Shown here: one piece after another, positions 25,002 through 35,432 of the stretch | Numbering within the stretch: the first letter of the stretch is position 1 | Layout: every line of letters starts with the position of its first letter | Assembly (NCBI GenBank): GCA_973895155.1 | Contig: OZ316894.1 | Span: 9,052,001-9,116,000 of the forward strand | Source of the DNA: Marsupella aquatica | Taxonomy: Eukaryota > Marchantiophyta | Length of the DNA stretch: 64,000 nt | Direction: 5' to 3' | Position numbers and translations under genes: made by a program | The notes under the pieces: model-generated | The model's input: the letters and a program-made list of their open reading frames with translations, nothing else | What the model was told of the DNA's origin: nothing | The model's database searches: none

Positions 25002-25549
25002 ATTGTCAGATCACACACAAGACATTGTCAATCACTATGCATGCACTGTGCTGTACGTTAAAATTTGGGAGTCGGGACCACAATAGGTGCACAGAAAAAC
25101 GTGTGCTGCACTGTGCACTCGACAAGGCTGGTAGAGCACACTCGACAAGCTTTGGCAGAGCTCTGCCTTCGAATGCAGACACTGGCGCCAATTTCAGAAA
25201 AAAGTGAAGGAACGCTGCAGGGTGCCTGGGATGTCAACATGTGGTGCGGGCTGGAGCGTAGATGATGTTTGGCAGCATTGGCAAAAGGGGAATGCGGACC
25301 TGGAAAAGGGCCAAGTATTCCGGTCGGGAAATTGCTGGACGCAAACACCTGCATAAATTTTCGCGATACGGAGCACCGGTGCAACCCAATAAAATGCCTT
25401 AACCCTGTATAATCTGCGATATGCCAGCCCGCAGCCCGATGGCGAGCACCGGTGGGGATGCTCTTACTTTAGACAAATGCATGGAAATTAACTTGACCCT
25501 CCTAACTACAAGTCATTACATAGTGGACACTTGTGACCACTCTATCACT

Positions 25550-28500
25550 CTACTCATCAATACCTTCCATGTAAGTTTTGAGATTTTTCAAAACATTCTT
25601 GGGAATTGTCAAACCTCTATCCATAATATTTTGTTCTTTGGCACCTGACTTAAACCCATACATTGCAGAATTTGCAAACTGCCAACTTTGAGTGATAGTG
25701 TTAAACCCAGGATCTAGCTCCCAAGTCTTAGTGGTCTGAAAGCAACGTTCGTATCGAACATCATCCTTTGCATCATGCTTACCATGTTTAGGCCTCCACC
25801 ATTGCACTTGGAACATAGGAGCATACCGCTTAGGAATGCTACTTAGGTGAATGCTCTTAGAAAACCTTGAAGAAGACCCTTTACTAAATTGCAAATCTAG
25901 TGAAGAAACCTCATGGTTTGGATCCACACCACCCAAAGCTCGAACTAACCAGAAACGCCCTTTGCCATTTTTTTGCTCCCATTCATCCTCTGGACGTAAA
26001 AACACAAAGTGACCCTCTTGAATATCTTGTAGGGGAATCCAACGTGCAAGTTCTCGCTCTTCTCGTGCACCAACAAATGGTGCAGCTTGACCTTCCATCT
26101 CTTCCATGTACTCATTTTGAAGGTCCATCATCTCTGAATTTTGAGTAGGTTCACTTGAAGGTTGAGAGGTCCCCAAAATCACCTTGTAACCTGTGCCATG
26201 GTTAGTCTTTGGCCAGAAATCAGTTGTCAATGACAATTGTCTTTCTCCCTCCCCTTCTATTGTAAGTGCCTCAGAGAGTGCCATAACAAGCCTCTCCCAA
26301 TATTTCACCAAAGGAAATCTCTTGCGATATGCTGCAGAGGTCTCATCCTTGCAACTTTTCCTCAAGAAATCAATGTAACGATTAAGGAATGGGATGATTT
26401 CCTCGGCTTTCTTTTGTACCTCCCCCGATATAGGTTTTGCAAATGGCTGGCCCTCCGGTAAAATAAGCGTGTTTGTGATGAGATCAGTTCTCCAAATTGA
26501 CCTCCCTGTTGCTGGAAGCCAAGGTTGTTTGACATGTGCTTTATATTGATACACTGGCACATTATCCCTCATGGAGAATAGAAATGCCACTGGTTTTGAG
26601 TGACCTTCAATCTCTTTCACTTGGAAAGCCTTCAAATACTGCTTGTAAGATGCAACCTCCTGAATCAATCGTGGTATGGGATGGATGCTTTCACACTCCC
26701 AAACCTCAGCCATCAACGCAAGGAGGGTAGCAACCTCTTTGTACCTGACCTGTTTGGATACTTGAGAAAATAGTGCATCCACATCCTCATGGGTGTGGCC
26801 AACCATGAGGAATGACATTTGCACAGTTTCAAACACCCCCTGCTAACAAGCTCGCTGCAAAATGCCATCACATATTGATTTTTATTATCTTTTCCTGAAT
26901 TGTCCATCTGCAGTGTTAGGTGCCTTGGTAAGGGCTTAAAAGAGCTCGTAGTCTCAGGATCAACTCTAGAACCAGCATCTGTTGTGCTGGTTTTTTGGCT
27001 GTCCTGACCGTCATCAAGGCCTTGAAACTTGAGAATTGAAACATTTTTGGGTTCCAAGTAACCCGCTTGAAATGCTTCAAAGTCCAAAAGAGACTGAAAT
27101 ATTGGCCTAGTTGCGTTCCAATTGAAAGCTTCAAGCATGTCTCCCATTTTGTCTCCAGTGTAATCCTCCAAATCTCGAAGGCATTTGGCCAAAGATGTCA
27201 CAGTGAAGTCTGCATGTCCAGGCCAAAGGCCAGTCAAACTAAAGTGTGCATACACTCCTGGATCCCTTCCATGGGTTAACATCCCAGTAAGGGCAATGGG
27301 CAGAGGTTGACCACTACCAGAGAGAGATTTTGGAGTGGGGACCAATCTGGGGATCCAAGTCTTTGCTTGGTCCATCTTATCATGAAGATAGTTTTGAGGA
27401 TCCTTCTTTGCAAGAACCCTATGAGCATAGTAAACATATCTCCTTGACATTTGTTCACGAAGATGTCGTGTTCTTTTCTCTTCAATCTCTGCACGCTCTT
27501 TTTTTCTCTTCTCCCGCATCAATTGATCTTTGAACTCAGTGCAAAATGTGCACTTGGCAAATGCACTGCCCTTGTGAAAGTCAAAATTATCAAAAGAATT
27601 TTTCCAGATGTTGTACATAGTAACTTCAGTAACCTTAGCGTAGCCATCCAATTCCATCTTTGCAAATACCTCTTGAAAAATCTCCTTCTTAGTGAAACAT
27701 GATGGGAGTCGATATTCGACAGTATTGGTGCCGTTGGACCCACCATAGGGAAGATGTGGCATTGGTTCTCCATTTTGGATTAAAATGGACTCCAACAATG
27801 CACGAGCATGCAAGGTGCTTGATCGTGTCTTATGTTGCCCTTGATTTCCATGGAAACCAATTGTGCACCCAGCTTCGTACTGATTTTTGTAATCATAATA
27901 CTTTGCCGTACTAAACCCATGCATTTTTATGAACGCATCCTTACAAACCACACGTCCCTTTAGAACAAAAAATCTTTTTCTCTTGACTTGGTCTTCTCTA
28001 CACCCAAAAAGACTGAAGATATGACTTGTTTTGTTGTCACTTGACATTCCATGGAATTCCCTCCTCATTGCCTCCAAGTCCTCTCTTGGCATGTTCAAGC
28101 AACACTTTAACCTGCAACAACCTTCTCTTTGGATGGAATCAATGGACTCCTCGGTGATTTTCAAAAGCGCCCTTGATTGCAAATGTTTTTTTTCTCCTCC
28201 AGATCCACTTTGGTCCTTCTAATGAAATTATATGGTCTTTTTGGAGGTTTCCCATCACCATCCAAATCCGGGTCGCTCTCATTTCAACCCGATTCTATCC
28301 ACACATGTGAACCTTTCTCAAGGATATCCCCAAGAAACATTTGAGATGAAATCAACAACAAAGATTTGATTTCCCACCTCACCAAACCTGGAGTACCAGC
28401 ACGGATATTCGGAAATAATGCGGGATCGTTGATATTCATAACAGCTACACCCACATGCTCTGGACCAAGAAGTTCATCATCAACAGCACCTGCTTCAAAA

Positions 28501-29273
28501 GGAACTGTGATAACCCCTATCGCAACCTTACGACAACGAGAAACATCATACAAGTCAACTTCCTCTGCCATCCAGTTGGAACGCATTGTAAAATCTTTCA
28601 ATGGAAGATCCTTAAACAGGTGTGCACCCGGGTTTGCACCAACAAACACGCCAAAACCTCAAATAGAGCCTTTTCTTGAAACATCAGCAACATCCCACAT
28701 TACCCAAGTCTGCATTGCCTCTTGCACTGTGTCAGCTCCAGGATGCGGATACGGTAATTTTCTATTTCCTTGAACAACCTCTGATATTTGTATACTGACA
28801 CGGCCAACACCGAGTCGTTCACTATGACAAGTGTCCATTGGATTGGTATTGAAGACAACTCCTTTTGATACAAGTTCATCTAAAATGAACATCTCAACCT
28901 CCTCTCCTTCAGCAAGGTTGCCTCCTTTACCACCAACGTCCATTTTGGAACATCCTTCATCCCCGTCCACTGGAGTAGGAACACCATCCACAACGGTTCT
29001 TTTTGGCAATGTTGAAGACCTCAAATATGCCAAGGAAGAATCCCAGATCACACACGAGTCAACTGCATCACCTAGGCTCAATGATGTTTTGGATGGAAAT
29101 GGTAGTGGACAAGATGTTTCAAGACACCTCTCGATAAGGACCCCAATTTGATTTTTCCCAAGACAAATATTGTGTATAGTGTCTTTGGGATCAACCTTTT
29201 GGATGGTCCCAATTGCCACTTCAAAACCATCAATTATCAATGAAACTTCATCCCCTCGCATAAATTTACTCAT
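25550..29273 (-). pseudogene. Decayed transposon-type gene with DUF8039-like and DUF7869-like regions
   Basis: One long minus-strand coding region read through four breaks: an in-frame TGA at 28659-28661, an in-frame TGA at 28284-28286, a frame change at a T8 run (28186-28193 on the + strand) and another at a C5 run (26836-26840). The first third has two related beta-rich modules, each with VAIG followed later by IGVLIE or VGVAVM, and DAV/EAM...WD endings. These resemble the DUF8039 module of plant transposon proteins. The next part has cysteine pairs (CTFC and others), then LQMDNSGKDNKNQY and, after the second frame change, VGHTHEDVDALFS, motifs I associate with DUF7869 proteins. An RNase-H-like transposase role is inference. 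The C-terminal ~250 residues are tryptophan-rich and unassigned. Because the breaks join in matching reading sense, this is a broken gene and not a set of introns. Element ends were not found. Confidence 0.82.
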
Positions 29274-29452
29274 GGTAGCGAAAGGATCTCTGCATCCAAA
29301 AACATTTAAAAATTGTTCAGCTGATGTGCATACTGATAAGCACTACTCTAGATATTACAATTTTAGATCTAAACATTTGAATTCTATTTAAAGGGAAAAA
29401 AATATTTGGGAGTTTATGTGTATTGGCTTTACACAACAGGATTCTAAGGTCA

Positions 29453-29812
29453 GGGACGCTCTTGGAGCGAGGCAAGGTTACGACGCTCTAGGGGCGAGGC
29501 GATTGAGGGACGCTCTAGGGCGAGGTGAATGAGGGTCGCTCTAGGGGCGAGGCGATGGAGGGTCGCTCTAGAGGCGAGGCGATGGAGGGTCGCTCTAGGG
29601 GTGAGGCGATGGAGGGACGCTCTAGGGGCGAGGTGAATGAGGGTCGCTCTAGGGGCGAGGTGATGGAGGGTCGCTCTAGGGATGAGGCGATGGAGAGACG
29701 CTCTAGGGGCAAGGTGAATGAGGGTCGCTCTAGGGGCGAGGCAATGGAGGGTCGCTCTAGGGGCGAGGCGGTTGAGGGACGCTCCAAGGGCGAGGCAATG
29801 GAGAGCGGATGC
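29453..29812. repeat. 27-bp GC-rich minisatellite built on a hairpin motif
   Basis: About 13 units of 27 bp with consensus GAGGGTCGCTCTAGGGGCGA followed by GGCGATG. Because 27 is a multiple of 3, all frames read open through it, so the open frames here are artefacts. Each unit holds an imperfect palindrome (CGCTC..., GGGCG). It lies between the decayed transposon gene and the plus-strand locus at 31297, and the same motif recurs singly up to 35343. Confidence 0.95.
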
Positions 29813-31296
29813 TCGGGGGTCTCACTATATGGGGACCTCCCCATCGCCTGCGACGTTTTTAGGCCTCGGACCCCCTAAAATGTAAGAAAATTTATATTAT
29901 TTTTTAACCCCTATAAAGTTGGAATATTCTTGGAATATTCTAAAAATTGGATTAAAAAGACCCTAATGTTCTTATAAGTCTCAAAATTGAATTTAAAAGA
30001 CCCTATTGTTCTTCTACAAAAATTCTTAAGTCTTCCCTTAGAACCAATAAAATGACCCTATCCTTCGTCGCACGTGATATGCCATTTTTGTGGAAGTGAA
30101 ACCCCCAAGAGCGGATGCCCTTGGAGAAAAGAAAGGGCAGGATGCTCCTGATGAAAGGTAAGTGTATGACGCTCTTGGAGCGAGGCAAGGGCATGACGCT
30201 CTTGGAGCAAGGCAAGGGGAGAGCAAGAAAAGATGAGCACACTCCTGGAGAAGCAAGAATTGTGAAGGAAAAGAGAAAATATGGAAATGAATAAATCATG
30301 GGAATGATTAAGCTGAATTAGACCATTGAAGTGTGTAGACGTGTGGGTAGACAAGTGTGTAGTTAGGAACCCTACATTATCTAGGGCTTAGTTTGGTCCA
30401 TATATTAAGATAAAGCTAGGCCAAATATTTGGTGGATATCATAGAGAAGAAATTAAGAGAATGGTAGATGAAGTAATACCTCTCTTAAGGACTGTAGAAG
30501 ACGTGTCGCCAACCAAGGACACCAAAACTAATGCAATGTACTTGAAACAGGACTTTCCTTGCATGAACTCTTGTAACCATAAATGTCCAAGTCAGTCGAA
30601 TCAGTCACCGAACAGAAGCAAGATAGACAAGGGCCGAAGGGCAAGACCGAGAGTGAGCAATGACCATAAATGCATGCGCCATACAAAAGAGAGAAATGAT
30701 TGGAACTGTAGAGCTTTATACCATTTGTGAGCAGGCTTTAGCCAAGTTTGTCAGGGGTTCACAACATCGAGCGGCTGAAAGTCTGATTACTCTAATCGGC
30801 ATTCTGTGGACACCCGTACGACCGTGCATCATTTTTTCAAAATCTATGGATACCCGTACAGCTAGGTCATTATGAGGGTTGCGAGTTCACAAGCGCGTGG
30901 AAGGGAGCAAGTGGCTGGGTTGCGTAAGGCAAAGGTACGATTGGCCATGGCTGGGCATTGAAGGTACGATCGGCCGTGGCTGGGGGTCGTAGGTAGGATC
31001 GGCCGTGGCAGTGAGGGTATAGGAAGGCAAAAGGCAAAGACATTACCTCATTTGCCTCATTGTCTTCTTGCATCCATCTCCTCCTTCATTGTCTTCTTGC
31101 CCGGCTGCCTTGGTTTCCCTCCTCCTTCTTGCCTCGCTCATAGTAGATTTTCTTGCCTCGCTCTGTTGATTTTGCCTTGCTCATAGTAGATTTTTTTCCT
31201 CGCTCTGTAGCCTTGCTCCGTGGTGTGGTCTAGCTATAGGCGTTCTCATATCCTAGGCTGCCACGTGTCATCTAAACGTTTGTGAGGCATTTTTCA
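29813..31296. other. Non-coding spacer with degenerate copies of the hairpin motif
   Basis: No supported gene. Two ~29-bp units with GACGCTCTTGGAGC(G/A)AGGCA lie at 30167-30220. Three units of GGTACGAT(T/C)GGCC(A/G)TGGC-like sequence lie at 30931-31010. About 31110-31220 repeats CTTGCCTCGCTC(T/A). The last 100 bp is the likely promoter of the gene starting at 31297. Confidence 0.6.
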
Positions 31297-33425
31297 ATGG
31301 CCACTTCCTCTAGTTCTGATGATTCTACTAGCACTTCTAGTTCTGGGCAGTCCTTGAACTTTGATTCTAGTAAAATCTTTGAGTATGATTCTCAAGACAC
31401 TTTACTAAAGATGTCGGTGGAATCCGCTTTGGCCGCCTCAAAGGGATTTCATATCACAGTTCCACGTAAGTATGATTCAACAATTGATGCAAGTTAGTCT
31501 TTGAAGGGTCGCTCTATCTCAAGTGCCTAAGATTTGTCGTGGGTCGCTCCAAGAGCGACCCAACTTTGTTGTTGGTTGGACCTTGATTTAAGTTTTCCTA
31601 GGGTTGCTCCAGGAGCGACCCAACTTTGTTGTTGGTTGGACCTTGATTTAAGTTTTCCTAGGGTCGCTCCAGGAGCGACCCAAATTTGTTGTTGGTTGGA
31701 CCTTGATTTAAGTTTTACTAGGGTCGCTCCAGGAGCGACCCAAATTTGTTGTTGGTTGGACCTTGATTTAAGTTTTCCTAGGGTCGCTCCAGGAGCAACC
31801 CAACCCACAAGTTTGTTGATGCAGACCTTGTCTCCAGCTTGCTCTAGGGGCGAGGCGACACAGAAGATCTCTTGCTTTAATGTTTGTCGTTTCAATTTGT
31901 TTTGCCAGGAGAACAACTTGGATCCCCAGAGTTAAATATTATGGCCGAGGATGTCAAGGACTTTATTTTCCCTGGACAAGATAAGGCAAGATTTTCGTGG
32001 GCACTTGAAGTAGGGATCATGGAGAATGACTTGTCGATGATTTGTATCAAGGCAATCACTGCTGAGACAATGAACGACAAGAAGATAGTTGCGTTGGGCC
32101 CTGTGGTCCTTGTAAATTGCAGTGATAACCGCAATGTTACAATCATTATTGAATCCACAGAAAGATCTCAGTGGATGAGACTTTACTTGCCAATCAAGAT
32201 GTACTCATCAATTATCAACGTAGAGTGGATAGCACGCTTGGAGGCTAGTATTTGTTCAATGGGATTTCTTCCAGATGGGTTCACTGCAGAGGATGTTCTT
32301 GAGAGGCATGGAAAATTCAAATTGAGTGGGGTTGATGTTGTCTTTGGATTCCTCTTTGTGAAGCGGTACATGCATGATCATCCGGACCTTATAGATCTTC
32401 CTAACACATGGGTTGTCCAGAGGATGATTGAAACAACACGCTTTTCATATGAGCAAGCAATTGATAAGAGTTTTATTTTCTCTGACGAGTTTGACAAAGA
32501 TTCTTGCATGAAGTGGATTTCAACTCAAAAGAAGAAGGAAGAAAAGCATCGAGGTAAGGGGAAGATGAAGATGAAGGCCAAAGAAATGACGTTGGCTGAA
32601 ACACAGAAGAAGAGAAAACAAAGAGAGCCAAGGATTGAAGGAAGTACTAGAGGAAAAAAGGCGGCGTTGAAGAAGAAAGATAAGGACTCCGCCAAGAAGC
32701 CCAAGAAGAAGGCCAAGATTGGAAAATCAAAGCCCGTGTCAACGTCAAAAGCAAGGTTGGTCTTGGATCCGGAGGATGATACATGCCCAACAGATGCACC
32801 AGAGGAACGAGATGTATTGGAGGGGCAAAAAGCTTTGCGGAACATCGAGCAATACTACACTTTTGGAATCAGGGAGGTTTTTGAAATCCCGGTTAAAAGT
32901 ATTCTTCCGCCTACTGCAGTTTTTGTGTATCGGATGTTCAACCAGGCTCATGCCTTAGAGATAGCAAAATCAATGATGAAAAACCCTGGCCAGGAACCAC
33001 ATGTTGCAGATTTGATTTCATTTCTGGAGCGCACTAAGCAGTTGTTACATTTTGACAATACCGCACACGATCGGAAGCAGTTTTTGTTTGGTGTTAAGAA
33101 GCAAGAAATACAATTTCTTGCAATCAGTGGGCAGCATTCCGCAAAGGTTGCACAATGGATTCAAGGGTGGGCAGACAAGGATGCCAAGCTAACTGATCTT
33201 GCTAGCAAACTCCAATATCGAAAAGCGAGGATCTTATCAGACCTCACTCCAAGGGCAATTTTGGTCGAGCACTCGAGCCTTTCAAATGCAGTAAATCAGA
33301 CCATGCAGTTTAAGTCTTGTTTTCTAGAGACAGTTGTTCATGCGAGAAGGCAATTTGATGAATGTGGGAAACCACCGCGTCCAGGAATTGGAACAAACCA
33401 AAGTACAGACAACCAGAAATACTAG
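31297..33425 (+). CDS. Novel serine-rich/lysine-rich protein, two exons
   Basis: Exons 31297-31465 and 31909-33425, about 560 residues. The junction keeps phase (CCAC|GTAAGT to TTTTGCCAG|GA). Exon 1 begins MATSSSSDDSTSTSSSG, a low-complexity acidic start. The first half of exon 2 looks globular and matches nothing I recognise. From about residue 265 to 350 it is extremely lysine-rich (KKKEEKHRGKGKMKMKAK and KKAALKKKDK are examples), suggesting a nuclear or nucleic-acid-binding segment. A second globular part follows. The stop TAG sits exactly at the last three bases before a good donor (TAG|GTAAAC), and the acceptor at 33637 opens the next reading frame in phase. The product may therefore once have continued into the methyltransferase-like region. 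The 5' intron carries the 60-bp repeats. Confidence 0.6.
31541..31801. repeat. 60-bp tandem repeat with hairpin motif, in an intron
   Basis: Just over four exact-period 60-bp units. Each opens with a 21-bp near-perfect palindrome, arms GGGTCGCTCC and GGAGCGACCC around one base, followed by a constant spacer (TTGTTGTTGGTTGG, then CCTTGATTTAAGTTTTCCTA). Palindromes start at 31541, 31601, 31661, 31721 and 31781. The copies at 31601 and 31781 each have one arm mismatch. Both strands read open through the array, which is an artefact of the period. Confidence 0.95.
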
Positions 33426-33463
33426 GTAAACATTTTCATTAGTTGGAACTGTAGTTTAATTTT

Positions 33464-33572
33464 GCCTCGCTCTTGGAGCGACCCGAACGAAATTGAACTA
33501 TGAATACAATGATTGCCCCAACCATTTTCATATGGCTTTGTCATTTTCTTCGCCTCGCTCTAGGGGCGAGGC
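33464..33572. repeat. Two GC-rich hairpin motifs in an intron
   Basis: Single palindromic motifs at 33464-33484 (GCCTCGCTC, loop TT, GGAGCGACC) and 33552-33572 (GCCTCGCTC, loop TAG, GGGCGAGGC). They lie in the spacer or intron between 33426 and 33637. They belong to the same family as the 27-bp and 60-bp arrays upstream. Confidence 0.85.
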
Positions 33573-33637
33573 AGAGAAGTTGAAGTTTCTAAGTTTAAAC
33601 ATCTAACATGTTTTTTGGTGGATGAATGTAAATGCAG

Positions 33638-35239
33638 GATTGGTTTGCCCTCGCAAAGATAACAATGGGAAAGTCGAGCCTGAAAGCCATTTTTTGGTTG
33701 CTCTTTGCTGAGTATAAGCTTTTCCATTTATGGCAAACTGTTTGTTGGGATTGGTTGGCAGGGAAGCTCCCTGGCGGGGCAGGAGAGTATGGTGGGCTGC
33801 GGCCACTAAAGTTGGTCACGCCAACTCTTTTTAGATGTTTTGAAGGGGAGATCAGTTCTAAGGATATCATTGATATATTGACCGCGGTTTATGAGAAGAA
33901 AGCACTTCTCAAGAAAGATGCCTCCAACAAGATGGATCTGGTGTCAATGCCAGATATGGCTCATACCATCAAGGTAATGACTAAATTGAAGCAAGTCATT
34001 GTTGAGTACTTTGTTGAGAAGCACAAGGAGAAGTTTCCCGGGGGGACATCGTGGGCTTTGGTGGTCAACATCATGCCGGCCTTGGGATCTCAACTTGAGT
34101 TGACAAAATTGCAAAGAGCAGTTGGGGAGGTCTACCTTAGCAGTTTATTAAGGAAGAACATTGTGAAGGAGGCTTTCCCTCAAAGTCTAATGGTGAGATT
34201 AGACGGGTTGTACTACAAACAATTTGGTGGAGTTGGGCACACACGAACAGAGCCTTTCTTGACGTTCTTCAGTGAGAATCTAATGAAGACCACCACGCCA
34301 GAGTTATTGGAAGAGGCGACGCCAATGTGTCCACTTGCAATTGTTGATTTTAGTAGGGCACGACAACATGAATGGACAGATTCGGAAAATTTTGTATTGC
34401 TCCAATATATTGTGGAGTTGCCAAGGAATACAACCATTGTAGTTGTCATGACTATTCATCCAGGGCCACTTCCAGCCAACATCTTGAGTGCCCTAAGGAA
34501 ATTAGGACATGAAAAGCGTTTGGCCATCTATGTTGAATACGGGAGTTATGATCGAGAAGATCGCCCAAATCCGCAGGGCTTAATTTTTATAGGAGCTATT
34601 GAGCAGGTCATTTTTGCTGGAATTACAGGTGAAGACAATTTTGATTGGAATCAATTGTTTAAGCCAGAGTTCAATTCAAAATTTAGTTTTCACCCCGATG
34701 TTGACTGTGATTTCAATATTGAAGTGAAGGCTGACAAGCAAGAGAAAAGCAAGGGAAAAGAGAATGAGACAGAGGAGCAATCTCCCGCATTTGATATGGC
34801 AGATTTATTGCGGCAAGCTCCAATGTTTGAGATGGTCGGAAGTCGAGGAGGATTTGTCAATCCGCATGCCAAGCCCCGACACATGCTCAAAAATATTATT
34901 GAATGTTTTTCCGGTGAGGGGGAGATTGTCCTCGATTTTTTTTCAGGAGGGCAGGTTTTGAAGGTGGCCTTGTTGGCATACCGAGATTGTTTTGTCTATT
35001 CAGACACTTTGCAAGAACACCATGTCACCCAAGCATATGCAAGGGTTTTGTGCAACAGGATTCCCTCCCTTATGAAAGAGCGGATGGGAGTACATGGTCC
35101 TAGTAGAGCTCATCTAAGTGTTCTTTGCGGGCCTATGGACAACCCCCAACCGGGCCCTCAGCGAGTTGACCTTGAGGATGGTGAGTTGCAGCATGATGAT
35201 GGAGGTTCAAGTCCTATGGTAGAGGAGGGATTTGGGTGA
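33638..35239 (+). CDS. Protein with N4/N6 DNA-methyltransferase-like C-terminal region
   Basis: Opens at the acceptor AATGCAG|GATTGG and runs 533 codons to TGA at 35237-35239. The C-terminal third carries a pattern typical of the beta class of amino-methyltransferases: KPRHMLKNIIECFSGEGEI followed by VLDFFSGGQVLKVALLAYRD (about 34870-34990). This corresponds to the KP...LLERLI...VLDPFxGSGT SAM-binding motif. In that class the catalytic DPPY/SPPY motif comes earlier; at the equivalent place (about 34336-34365) I see AIVDFSRARQHEW, so catalysis is probably lost or altered. The N-terminal part is unassigned. After the TGA the same frame stays open (NWDARATKMVG...), so this stop may be a recent nonsense change. 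The methyltransferase call is inference from motif order. Confidence 0.5.
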   Translation, partial: DWFALAKITMGKSSLKAIFWLLFAEYKLFHLWQTVCWDWLAGKLPGGAGEYGGLRPLKLVTPTLFRCFEGEISSKDIIDILTAVYEKKALLKKDASNKMDLVSMPDMAHTIKVMTKLKQVIVEYFVEKHKEKFPGGTSWALVVNIMPALGSQLELTKLQRAVGEVYLSSLLRKNIVKEAFPQSLMVRLDGLYYKQFGGVGHTRTEPFLTFFSENLMKTTTPELLEEATPMCPLAIVDFSRARQHEWTDSENFVLLQYIVELPRNTTIVVVMTIHPGPLPANILSALRKLGHEKRLAIYVEYGSYDREDRPNPQGLIFIGAIEQVIFAGITGEDNFDWNQLFKPEFNSKFSFHPDVDCDFNIEVKADKQEKSKGKENETEEQSPAFDMADLLRQAPMFEMVGSRGGFVNPHAKPRHMLKNIIECFSGEGEIVLDFFSGGQVLKVALLAYRDCFVYSDTLQEHHVTQAYARVLCNRIPSLMKERMGVHGPSRAHLSVLCGPMDNPQPGPQRVDLEDGELQHDDGGSSPMVEEGFG

Positions 35240-35322
35240 AATTGGGATGCTCGAGCAACAAAAATGGTTGGCATTACTACCTACGGTGTTGAAGGGCTAC
35301 CTCAACTCGACATAGTGATGTT

Positions 35323-35343
35323 GGGTCGCCCTCAGGGCGACCC
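35323..35343. repeat. GC-rich hairpin motif inside an open frame
   Basis: A near-perfect 21-bp palindrome, arms GGGTCGCCCT and AGGGCGACCC around a central C. It is a variant of the intronic motif family and lies in a stretch that continues the methyltransferase-like frame past its TGA. Confidence 0.85.
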
Positions 35344-35432
35344 TCCAGCAAATCCTCTCAACCCTGAAGTATCAAAATTGCATCCTGAGAGACCGCAGGT
35401 ATCGTGCACATTGGATGTAGGTTGGCAGAATA

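Larger units (their letters stand above)
21306..25466. mobile_element. Complete PIF/Harbinger DNA transposon with TTA target duplication
   Basis: The element proper is 21309-25463 (4155 bp), flanked by TTA at 21306-21308 and 25464-25466, the 3-bp target duplication typical of PIF/Harbinger. The left end begins GAGCATCCGCACCGGT. The reverse complement of the right end begins GAGCATCCCCACCGGT, a terminal inverted repeat with 15 of 16 matches. It encodes both proteins expected of an autonomous element in convergent orientation: a DDE transposase (+) and a Myb/trihelix-like protein (-). Both frames are open, so it may be recent and active. Confidence 0.95.

Noticed and set aside
25550-29273. Reading the four broken frames as separate exons of an intact gene
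   Set aside because: The breaks are single stop codons or homopolymer frame changes with coding sequence right up to both sides and no room or splice sites for introns.
29515-29878. Open frames through the 27-bp minisatellite on both strands
   Set aside because: The repeat period is a multiple of three, so all frames stay open; the translations are pure repeats.
29453-31801. CRISPR-like look of regularly spaced palindromic repeats
   Set aside because: The spacers between the palindromes are the same in every unit and the host is a plant nucleus, so these are tandem repeats.
31527-31935. Open frames through the 60-bp array on both strands
   Set aside because: Artefact of a period divisible by three; the array lies in an intron between well-phased splice sites.
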